From Acidobacteriota bacterium (GTDB lineage: Bacteria; Acidobacteriota; Terriglobia; Versatilivoradales; Versatilivoraceae): DNA of 42,899 nucleotides. The stretch is from positions 1-42,899 of the forward strand of contig VXMN01000223.1 in NCBI GenBank assembly GCA_009841055.1, in the 5' to 3' direction. Below the pieces are notes generated by a model that was given only the letters and a program-made list of their open reading frames with translations, was not told the origin of the DNA and searched no databases. This document shows positions 36,677 through 42,899 of the stretch, piece by piece (within the stretch, counting starts at the first letter, position 1; each line of letters starts with the position of its first letter). A program made the position numbers and the translations under genes.

Positions 36677-36705
36677 ATTATGCGGACTCTCGTGGCCCAA
36701 GTCAA
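36677..36705 (-). promoter_or_regulatory. Promoter of the suf operon
   Basis: On the minus strand TTGACT (36705-36700), a 17-nt spacer and CATAAT (36682-36677). Predicted start is near 36670, with the palindrome at about +8 to +24. Confidence 0.65.
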
Positions 36706-37070
36706 CACTTATCGGTTGAGGGGTAGTTCGAGAAGGGAAACGACGAACCACGAATGGACACGAATGAACACCAATAAACGAATTGATCCGTTGTCTTTGG
36801 GGCAGGTAACCACCGTGGCACGCATGGGCAGATGGGTTATCGACATGGATCGACAGGTTGTCGGGTACAGGTGCGCTCGACTGTTGGCAATGGAGCACGT
36901 AAACAGGGTGGGGGTGTTGCATCCAGGTCACATGCGGCCTCCGGGGAGGATCCCGGGAACAAGCTTGTAAGGCACCCGTTATCAATGGCTTGACTACAGA
37001 CCTCCTCTCTTTGGCACGAGACTTGCTGGCAATCCGGACGTACCCGTCCGGTCGGAAGGAAACCCGCTTC
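36706..37070. other. Divergent intergenic region between suf and lpxC
   Basis: Contains a CCACGAATGG-type dispersed repeat (36747-36777) and about 290 bp in which I see no gene or RNA structure. A TTGACT at 36990-36995 faces lpxC but has no matching -10. The ribosome binding site of lpxC is GGAAGGA near 37054-37060. Confidence 0.55.
36747..36777 (+). repeat. Dispersed CCACGAATGG-type repeat
   Basis: ACCACGAATGGACACGAATG followed by AACACCAATAA. Close to 26870-26900 (AACCACCAATGGACACGAAT) and related to the 19196 and 42869 copies. Confidence 0.7.
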
Positions 37071-37991
37071 ATGGAATCCCAACACACGCTGGCTGCCCCG
37101 ATCGAGTTTTCCGGGCTGGGCTTGCACACGGGCGAGTCCGTGCAGGTGAGAGTCGTGCCGGCACCTGCCGACACCGGATTGGTGTTTCGCCGGGTGGACC
37201 TGGACGACTTCGAGATCGAGGCGGTGGTGCGAAACGTGGCCCGCGTGGCCTACGCCACCACCCTGATGAAGCAGGGAGTCCTGATTTCGACCGTCGAGCA
37301 CCTGCTCTCGTCGCTCTACATCTTCGGAGTCGACAACGCCCTGATAGCAATCGACAACCTGGAAGTTCCCATTCTCGACGGAAGCGCCCTGGAGTTTGTG
37401 GAGAAGATCACCCGGACCGGGTTGAAGCAGCAGTCGGCGCGCCGCCGCTATCTGCGAGTGGAAAAATCGCTGGAGATCCGGGACCGCGACCGCATCATCG
37501 CCGTTCACCCGGCCGACCGCTTTCAGATCAGCTATTCGATCGACTTCGACCATCCCATGATCGGTCGCCAGAGCTTCGACTTCGAGGCCTCCCCGGAGGG
37601 GTTTTCCCGGGAGGTGGCGCCGGCTCGCACTTTCGGATTCTACCGGGAAGTGGAACAGTTGAAGCAGATGGGCCTGGTTCGGGGAGGCTCGCTCGACAAC
37701 GCCATTGTCCTGACCGACCGTGGAATCCTGAACGACAATTTGAGGTTCGAGGATGAATTCGTCCGCCACAAGGTGCTGGACGGCATTGGCGATCTGGCCT
37801 TGATCGGCAAGCCACTGCTGGCTCGGGTGGTGGCCCACAAAGCGGGGCACGCACTGCACACTCACCTGGTGACCCGCATCCTGAGCGATCCCTCCTGCTA
37901 CAGCGAAACGACTCACCCGCCGCTGCGCAACCGCGACAGTGATGTTGACATGCCTCCGGAAAATCCGTGTGTTTCGGCATGCGGCAACTGA
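37071..37991 (+). CDS. lpxC: UDP-3-O-acyl-N-acetylglucosamine deacetylase
   Basis: LpxC is the zinc deacetylase of the committed lipid A step and so indicates a lipopolysaccharide-type outer membrane. It has 306 residues. The zinc ligands are His77 (STVEHLLSSLY), His233 and Asp237 (VRHKVLDGIGD), with general-acid His260 (HKAGHALHTHL). IEFSGLGLHTGE opens the fold, and VPILDGSALEFVE is also typical. Homology starts at MESQHTLAAP, so I use ATG 37071; in-frame codons upstream to 36990 are not conserved. It stands alone, 341 bp before serS. Confidence 0.95.
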   Translation: MESQHTLAAPIEFSGLGLHTGESVQVRVVPAPADTGLVFRRVDLDDFEIEAVVRNVARVAYATTLMKQGVLISTVEHLLSSLYIFGVDNALIAIDNLEVPILDGSALEFVEKITRTGLKQQSARRRYLRVEKSLEIRDRDRIIAVHPADRFQISYSIDFDHPMIGRQSFDFEASPEGFSREVAPARTFGFYREVEQLKQMGLVRGGSLDNAIVLTDRGILNDNLRFEDEFVRHKVLDGIGDLALIGKPLLARVVAHKAGHALHTHLVTRILSDPSCYSETTHPPLRNRDSDVDMPPENPCVSACGN

Positions 37992-38331
37992 TCCGTCTCC
38001 TACGGGAGTGGGCAACGCTACAGGGACTTCCAAGACCATCCTGTATATCCTGTCCATCCAATTGAAGAATAAACATCGATGCACAGGATTGACAGAAGGT
38101 CAGGATGCTGCACAGGGAGGCGACGGGCGCGACAATCCGGTGCGGACTTGCGGATGCCCAGGATCAGGGCACAGAATACTTCCAAAACCAAATCCTGTGC
38201 ATCCTGTGCATCGATGTGAATTATCGATGTGAATCACAGGGTAGCGTGTATCCCCCTCCAACTCGACGGGGGATGAAGCGCAGGGCCGGTCCTTGCCTGT
38301 CTCTCGGCGCCTCCTCTATACTGAGCCCCCT
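37992..38331. repeat. Intergenic region with an inverted pair of the 27-nt repeat
   Basis: Copies of the 27-nt repeat lie at 38073-38091 (minus, partial) and 38191-38217 (plus, identical to 1711-1737), about 100 bp apart and facing each other. A weaker copy (ATCCTGTATATCCTGTCCAT) is at 38038-38057. The pair could fold into a hairpin. The rest holds only the serS promoter. Confidence 0.75.
38293..38322 (+). promoter_or_regulatory. serS: serS promoter, probably giving a leaderless or very short leader
   Basis: TTGCCT (38293-38298), an 18-nt spacer and TATACT (38317-38322). Predicted start is near 38329, only about 3 nt before the ATG at 38332, and no Shine-Dalgarno lies between. Confidence 0.55.
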
Positions 38332-39624
38332 ATGCTGGATCCGGTCTACATCCGCAATCACCCCGAGCTGGTGCGTCGAAAGCTGGCCCAGCGCCACACC
38401 CCGGCGCCGCTGGAGGAGGTGGAGGAGTTCGATCGGCAACGACGGCAGTTGCTGCAGGAAACCGAGCAGCTCAAGCATCGACGCAACCGGAACAACCAGG
38501 CCATACCCGCCCTGAAGAAGGCGGGACAGGATGCCTCGGGCACCATTGCGGAGATGAAGGAGTTGTCGCTTCGGATCAAGCAGTTGGATGAAAAACTGCG
38601 GTCCTGCGAAGAACATCTCAAGAACCTGCAGCTGGCCCTGCCCAACCTCCCCGACGACAGCGTCCCGGAGGGCGCCGATGCTTCAGAAAACGTCGAAATC
38701 CGGACCCACGGCCAAAAGCCCGACTTCGACTTTCAACCCCGCGCTCACTGGGATCTGGGCACCACCCTGGGCATTCTGGACCTGGAACGGGCCGCCAAGA
38801 TTGCCGGGGCCCGCTTCAGCCTTTACACGGGAGCGGGGGCCCTCCTGGAACGGGCCTTGATCAACTTCATGCTGGACGTTCACACCCGGGAACACGGCTA
38901 CCTGGAGGTGCTGCCCCCCTTCATGGCCAATTCGACCAGCATGACGGGGACGGGTCAACTCCCCAAGTTTTCCGGCGATCTGTTCAAGTTGGAAGAAACG
39001 GACTACTGGCTGGTTCCCACGGCCGAGGTCCCGGTCACCAATATCTATGCGAGAGAAACCCTGCAGGCGGACCAACTGCCCATTCGGCTGACGGCCTACA
39101 CACCCTGTTTCCGCAGCGAAGCCGGCGCCCACGGCAAGGACACTCGGGGCCTCATCCGCCAGCACCAGTTCAACAAGGTGGAGCTGGTCAACTTCACCCG
39201 GCCCGAGGACTCCTATGCCGAGCTGGAGAACCTGACACGCAGCGCTGAAGAAATCCTCCGCCGCCTCCAGCTCCACTACCGCGTGGTCACCCTCTGCACC
39301 GGCGATCTGGGGTTTTCAGCGGCCAAGACCTACGATCTGGAGGTCTGGCTTCCGGGCCAGCAGGCCTACCGGGAGATTTCTTCCTGCAGCAACTTCGTGG
39401 ACTTCCAGGCCCGCCGGGCCAACATCCGTTTCCGGCGGGAACGCGGGGCCAAGCCGGAATTCGTTCACACGCTCAACGGATCGGGTCTGGCCGTGGGACG
39501 CACCTGGGTAGCCCTGCTCGAAAACCATCAGCAAGCGGACGGCAGCGTGACGATACCCCCTGCCCTCAGACCCTACCTGAACGGATTGGAAAGGATTGTC
39601 CCGGGACAGCCCGGCCTGGGTTGA
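38332..39624 (+). CDS. serS: Seryl-tRNA synthetase
   Basis: SerS charges tRNA-Ser and tRNA-Sec. It has 430 residues. The N-terminal antiparallel coiled coil (about 28-105, [20 protein letters not shown]) binds the tRNA long arm. The class II core has motif 2 [20 protein letters not shown] and the serine-site region [20 protein letters not shown], then motif 3 [20 protein letters not shown]. Homology begins at [17 protein letters not shown], hence ATG 38332. It converges on the biotin carrier gene with only 23 bp between and no evident T-rich terminator. Confidence 0.97.
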   Translation: MLDPVYIRNHPELVRRKLAQRHTPAPLEEVEEFDRQRRQLLQETEQLKHRRNRNNQAIPALKKAGQDASGTIAEMKELSLRIKQLDEKLRSCEEHLKNLQLALPNLPDDSVPEGADASENVEIRTHGQKPDFDFQPRAHWDLGTTLGILDLERAAKIAGARFSLYTGAGALLERALINFMLDVHTREHGYLEVLPPFMANSTSMTGTGQLPKFSGDLFKLEETDYWLVPTAEVPVTNIYARETLQADQLPIRLTAYTPCFRSEAGAHGKDTRGLIRQHQFNKVELVNFTRPEDSYAELENLTRSAEEILRRLQLHYRVVTLCTGDLGFSAAKTYDLEVWLPGQQAYREISSCSNFVDFQARRANIRFRRERGAKPEFVHTLNGSGLAVGRTWVALLENHQQADGSVTIPPALRPYLNGLERIVPGQPGLG

Positions 39625-39647
39625 ACCCATACTGCCCGGGGGCCGGA

Positions 39648-40160
39648 TCATTCGACCAGCACCAGCGGTTCGCCCGAGTCGACAGCCTGGCCCTCGGCCA
39701 CCCGAACGGCCCGAACCCGGCCCGATTTGGGAGACCCCAGCTCGTTCTGCATCTTCATGGCCTCTACCACAACCAGCCCCTGCCCTTGACGCACTTCTTC
39801 TCCCTCTGCCGTGAGGATCCTGACCACTTTCCCGGGCATGGGGGCCGAAACGGCCACGGGTCCGGCGGCTTCCGTCCTCCCGGAGGTTGAGGGGCCCTCC
39901 CGCCGCGGGTCGACCAGGCTCACCTGGAAACTCTCGCCATCCACCACAACCTGAAATCCACCGGCATTCGGACTCACGCTGACATCGTGTGAGCGGCCCT
40001 CCAGAATCAGGGAAAAAGCATCTTCCGACAACTGCGAGACGTCGACCTCAAGAGATTTTCCTCCGAGATCCACCCGGGCGCGACCCTCGGATCGTTCCAG
40101 GCGCAACTCTTGCCGCCGCCCCTCCAGCACCAGCTCGTAAGTGGCTACCACCCGTTCCAC
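39648..40160 (-). CDS. Biotin carboxyl carrier protein of an acyl-CoA carboxylase
   Basis: A 170-residue protein. The N-terminal half (about 1-88) resembles the beta-rich region that links biotin carboxylase and carrier in propionyl-CoA carboxylase alpha chains. A Pro/Ser/Thr linker follows, then the biotinyl domain (about 100-169) with APMPGKVVRIL and the biotinylation motif EAMKMQNE. It starts with GTG 40160, preceded by GGGGAGG. It begins 30 bp after the biotin carboxylase stop, so together they look like a split alpha subunit. The carboxyltransferase is not in the window. Confidence 0.88.
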   Translation of the reverse strand: MERVVATYELVLEGRRQELRLERSEGRARVDLGGKSLEVDVSQLSEDAFSLILEGRSHDVSVSPNAGGFQVVVDGESFQVSLVDPRREGPSTSGRTEAAGPVAVSAPMPGKVVRILTAEGEEVRQGQGLVVVEAMKMQNELGSPKSGRVRAVRVAEGQAVDSGEPLVLVE

Positions 40161-40190
40161 CGGGCGCCTCCCCCCTCTTCCGCTCGAAGA

Positions 40191-41687
40191 CTATCTCCGC
40201 AGCCCGTTCCAGCGCCCCCACAGCTTCCACGGGCTTTCCGGCCGGTTCGCGCGGCCGGTGTCCGAAGCTCGACCACGGCTGGCATGGAGGGCGGCGCCAA
40301 TGACCGCCACCTCCCACAATTCTTCCCGGCCAGCCAGGGTCCGGGCGGGGCGATAGAATTTTTCGATGAAATCGGTGCTGAGCTCCGCAGACAGAAATTT
40401 CGGATGGGCCAGGATGTTCCGGAAGAAGGGGATGGTCGTCTTGATCCCCGAGATCCGGTACTCGCCCAGGGCCCGGTCCATGCGGCTGATGGCCTCGGAG
40501 CGGGTTTCAGCCCAGGTCACCAGCTTGGAAAGCATCGGATCGTAGTGCACGGGGACTTCCCAACCCTGGTAGATCCCGCTGTCCTCGCGGACCCCGGGCC
40601 CGGAGGGATGACTCAGATTCCGGATCAGGCCCGGAGAAGGCAGGAATCCCTTTTCGGGATCCTCGGCGTAGATGCGGCATTCCAGCGCGGCTCCGCGCCA
40701 GGCAACCTCCTCCTGTCTCATTCCCAGGGGCTGGCCGGCGGCGATCTGAATCTGTTTCCTGACCAGGTCCAGCCCGGTGACCATCTCGGTGACCGGGTGC
40801 TCGACCTGGAGCCGAGTGTTCATCTCCAGGAAATAGAAATTGTGTTGCGAATCCACCAGAAACTCAACGGTCCCGGCATTGCGGTAGCCGCAGGCTTGAG
40901 CCATGCTGACCGCCGCCTGTCCCATTCTGTTTCGCAAGGACTCGGTCATGACCGGCGAAGGGCACTCCTCGATGACTTTCTGATGGCGCCTCTGGATGGA
41001 GCACTCCCGCTCTCCCAGGTGAACGGTGTTGCCGCGGCTGTCGGCCAGGACCTGAAACTCGATATGGCGGGGGCTCCGGAGGTATTTCTCCAGGTAGACC
41101 GCCGGATCCCCGAAAGCGCTCCGGGCCTCTGAGCTGGCGTTCCGCAGGGCCGAGGCCAGGCGGTCGGGCGAGGTCACCAGCCTCATGCCCTTCCCCCCTC
41201 CACCGGCCGCCGCCTTGACCAGGATGGGGAAACCGATGTCCCGGGCCGCCCGTTCCGCTTCCGTGCCGTCTCCAAGCTGCGGTCCGGTGCCCGGCACCAC
41301 CGGCACCCCTGCCTGAGCGGCCAGTTTTCGGGCAGCCGTCTTTTCCCCCATCAGCTCCATGGCTCTCGGGGGAGGACCGATGAAGCAGATCCCGCGGTCC
41401 TGACAGCGGCGGGCGAATTCGGCGTTCTCGGACAGAAACCCGTAGCCGGGGTGGATGGCCTCGGCGCCGCTGGCTTCGGCCGCCTGCAGGATCCTGTCCA
41501 TATTCAGATAGCTCTCCACCGACGGAGATCCACCCACGCCGCGGGCCTCGTCGGCCAACCGTACGTGCAGGGCCGCACGATCGCAGTCGGAGTAGACCGC
41601 CACGGTTGCGATATTCATCTCGCGGGCGGTACGGATGACGCGGACAGCGATCTCACCCCGATTGGCGATCAGAATCTTCGAGAACAT
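40191..41687 (-). CDS. accC: Biotin carboxylase subunit of an acyl-CoA carboxylase
   Basis: An ATP-grasp enzyme that carboxylates biotin on the carrier protein. It has 498 residues. Text: MFSKILIANRGEIAVRVIRT, HPGYGFLSENAEFA, ATP-binding KAAAGGGGKGMRLV, ERECSIQRRHQKVIEECPSP, MNTRLQVEHPVTEMVTGLDL and MLSKLVTWAETRSEAISRMD. The extra 45 residues after the core (PARTLAGREELWEV...) are as in propionyl- or methylcrotonyl-type alpha chains. Whether the substrate is acetyl- or propionyl-CoA cannot be decided without the carboxyltransferase; the methylmalonyl-CoA mutase at the other end favours propionyl-CoA. It follows the unknown exported protein by 21 bp. Confidence 0.94.
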   Translation of the reverse strand: MFSKILIANRGEIAVRVIRTAREMNIATVAVYSDCDRAALHVRLADEARGVGGSPSVESYLNMDRILQAAEASGAEAIHPGYGFLSENAEFARRCQDRGICFIGPPPRAMELMGEKTAARKLAAQAGVPVVPGTGPQLGDGTEAERAARDIGFPILVKAAAGGGGKGMRLVTSPDRLASALRNASSEARSAFGDPAVYLEKYLRSPRHIEFQVLADSRGNTVHLGERECSIQRRHQKVIEECPSPVMTESLRNRMGQAAVSMAQACGYRNAGTVEFLVDSQHNFYFLEMNTRLQVEHPVTEMVTGLDLVRKQIQIAAGQPLGMRQEEVAWRGAALECRIYAEDPEKGFLPSPGLIRNLSHPSGPGVREDSGIYQGWEVPVHYDPMLSKLVTWAETRSEAISRMDRALGEYRISGIKTTIPFFRNILAHPKFLSAELSTDFIEKFYRPARTLAGREELWEVAVIGAALHASRGRASDTGRANRPESPWKLWGRWNGLRR

Positions 41688-41708
41688 GGTCGCAGAGGTC
41701 CTCAGGCC

Positions 41709-42827
41709 TCAGGGGAGACGGGAGACAAATGCCTCAACCCGCTTTCGGGAGGCGGAATTCAGAGGGAATCGCCGGGCGAACAGAGGCTCCAGCGATTCCC
41801 CCTTGGAAACCTTCCCGGCCGGCAGTTGCAGGAAAAAGCTCAGATAGGAACGGTGGACCCCGGGGAACCGGGCCTTCAGATACAGGTGGCCGGCCAACAG
41901 GGCGGCGTTTTTGCGGACCTCCGACTCCATGGAGTCCCGGTTGGAGGGGCTGGAGGAACCGGTAAAGACCGCCAACGCGTCGGTGGAACGGCGCGCCGTC
42001 TCATGCAGCAGCACGAAAAAGGAATGCATCGCCTCCTGGCGGCTCTCCGGCAGCGGGGTCAGAACGTGAAACAAGACCTCGTCGCCCTGTTCCACCGGCA
42101 CGCCCAACCCCCTCCCCTTCATCACCGGGGTCAGAAAGACCTTGAATCGGGTCACGTCGGACCTGGAAGCCCACGCCTCCAGGATGCTCCTGCCCCGAGA
42201 CTTCCAGAAGCTGGTGAACCACTCCATTCCCTGCTGGTCCCACTCGGTTCGGGCCTCGCGATAAAGCATGTAGAAACGGGAGTGCTCTTCCTCCAGGCAA
42301 CCGGCAAACCGCTTGGCGAACTCCCGCTCCTGACGGGCCTGGAAGTGGTTTCTGAACACCGGAATCAACCTGCGGCTGTTGCCGAACATCAACGGTTCCT
42401 TCCTGCGCCGGCCCTTGGGCCCGACCGGAATGGTCCGGGTGCGGAAATCGTAGTCGATCAAGGCCAGGGCTTGCCTGAAGGAGGAGAGATCGTCTGCCAG
42501 GAATGGAGCCCGGATCAGAAAGCGAAGGCGCGGGCGTTGCCGGTAATGCTGCTCCAGGGCCGCGGCCTCCCGATCCAGCCGGGTCTCCCCCACCTCCAGG
42601 TCCCGCTTGGCCTGCTCCATCCGGCGAACGTAGTCCTCGGAGAAGAGATTGAAGCGGTCCCCCGGAAGGTTGAAGTGGGCCAGGGTGTGGTAGATCACAT
42701 CCAGGTTGGGGTCGGACAGTGTCCTGATCCGGCCGGAGTCGAAGGCAAAAAGCGGCCGACAACCCCAGACCAGCACGGCTGCCAGTGCCAGGGACGCAAA
42801 CAGGACAGGATGTCTTGGCAAGGTCAT
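41709..42827 (-). CDS. Exported protein of unknown function
   Basis: A 372-residue protein I cannot assign. The N-terminus MTLPRHPVLFASLALAAVLV and WGCRPLFAFD look like a signal peptide (cleavage near Ala28) or a signal anchor; a Cys at 23 is possible for lipidation, but the lipobox is poor. The mature part is rich in Arg, Phe and Leu, with helices such as DYVRRMEQAKRDLEVGETRL. A segment HSFFVLLHETARRST resembles half of an HExxH metallopeptidase motif but lacks the second His. It is the first gene before accC and may be in its operon. No ribosome binding site is clear (CGAAG before ATG). Confidence 0.75.
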   Translation of the reverse strand: MTLPRHPVLFASLALAAVLVWGCRPLFAFDSGRIRTLSDPNLDVIYHTLAHFNLPGDRFNLFSEDYVRRMEQAKRDLEVGETRLDREAAALEQHYRQRPRLRFLIRAPFLADDLSSFRQALALIDYDFRTRTIPVGPKGRRRKEPLMFGNSRRLIPVFRNHFQARQEREFAKRFAGCLEEEHSRFYMLYREARTEWDQQGMEWFTSFWKSRGRSILEAWASRSDVTRFKVFLTPVMKGRGLGVPVEQGDEVLFHVLTPLPESRQEAMHSFFVLLHETARRSTDALAVFTGSSSPSNRDSMESEVRKNAALLAGHLYLKARFPGVHRSYLSFFLQLPAGKVSKGESLEPLFARRFPLNSASRKRVEAFVSRLP

Positions 42828-42868
42828 CTTCGAGAGGCTGCGATGCTTACCTGAAACAAAAGAAAAAA

Positions 42869-42899
42869 AGAGTTATCCACGAAGACACACGAAGGACCA
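42869..42899 (+). repeat. Dispersed CCACGAAGG-type repeat cut by the window end
   Basis: GAGTTATCCACGAAGACACA followed by CGAAGGACC. Matches the start of module B in element 2 (GAGTTATTTCCGAAGGG) and the 28850 copy (GAGTTACCCACGAAGGG). It probably opens another composite repeat beyond the window. Confidence 0.65.

Noticed and set aside
36990-37020. TTGACT as a -35 for lpxC
   Set aside because: No acceptable -10 at 16-19 nt.
39595-39650. Bidirectional terminator between serS and the biotin carrier gene
   Set aside because: Only a 5-bp stem (TGGGT/ACCCA) with a 3-nt loop and no T tract.
42870-42885. DnaA-box-like TTATCCACG at the window end
   Set aside because: A single box inside a dispersed repeat, with no cluster and no origin genes.

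Overview
The window looks like chromosome from a GC-rich, Gram-negative bacterium, probably uncultured. LpxC (lipid A synthesis), DapD (succinylase branch of the meso-DAP pathway) and a PBP4-type carboxypeptidase indicate an outer membrane and a DAP peptidoglycan. The fused AroD-AroE enzyme, the large exported PIG-L/LmbE protein, the long HupE/UreJ-type protein, the YpdA-like reductase and the repeat-rich intergenic DNA would fit Acidobacteriota or a related lineage. That placement is an inference and is not proven here.

Layout. 1-1.6 kb (minus): N-terminal part of a B12-dependent methylmalonyl-CoA mutase that runs off the window, preceded by a small membrane protein. 1.8-10.3 kb (plus): a well-formed promoter, a small unknown protein, a hydroxypyruvate-isomerase-like TIM barrel, a complete ABC importer (lipoprotein, ATPase, two-domain permease) and an exported 893-residue PIG-L deacetylase-like protein. 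10.3-11.6 kb: CbiZ, a corrinoid-salvage enzyme. 11.7-15.8 kb: a tight dapB-dapA-dapD-dacB operon with ATGA stop/start overlaps. 15.9-18 kb: a HigA antitoxin remnant, an M24 peptidase and a methyltransferase. 18-22.3 kb (minus): HupE/UreJ-like protein, anti-sigma-K-like protein, YpdA-like reductase and a Gfo/Idh/MocA oxidoreductase. 22.8-26.7 kb (minus): thrB-hisZ-hisG-hisD. 27.1-28.6 kb (minus): aroDE. 29-36.7 kb (minus): rrf2-sufB-sufC-sufD-sufS-sufU-sufT-pgsA-amrA, with a recognisable promoter and a palindromic operator. 37-39.6 kb (plus): lpxC and serS. 39.6-42.8 kb (minus): an unknown exported protein, a biotin carboxylase and a biotin carrier protein.

Functional links. A biotin-dependent acyl-CoA carboxylase at one end, methylmalonyl-CoA mutase at the other, and CbiZ in between would fit propionyl-CoA/methylmalonyl-CoA metabolism that depends on salvaged cobamide. 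The rest is housekeeping: amino-acid synthesis (Lys/DAP, His, Thr, aromatics), Fe-S assembly, phospholipid and lipid A synthesis, and a tRNA synthetase.

The most unusual signal is non-coding. Gene ends carry heptamer tandem arrays (unit GATGAAT, or ATTCATC on the other strand; a second family is NTGAAGN). Read into from an adjacent gene 3' end, these arrays give stop codons in all three frames and overlapping ATGA stop/starts. Read the other way they have no stop codon in any frame. Three intergenic elements of about 420-550 bp are each bracketed by two arrays in inverted orientation, and they share diverged internal modules. The arrays supply the stop codon and an identical five-residue tail (MMNDE) to both HisD and AroDE. 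Other dispersed repeats (a 27-nt sequence around CATCGATG, and a CCACGAAGG..ACGAAGG family) recur through the window.
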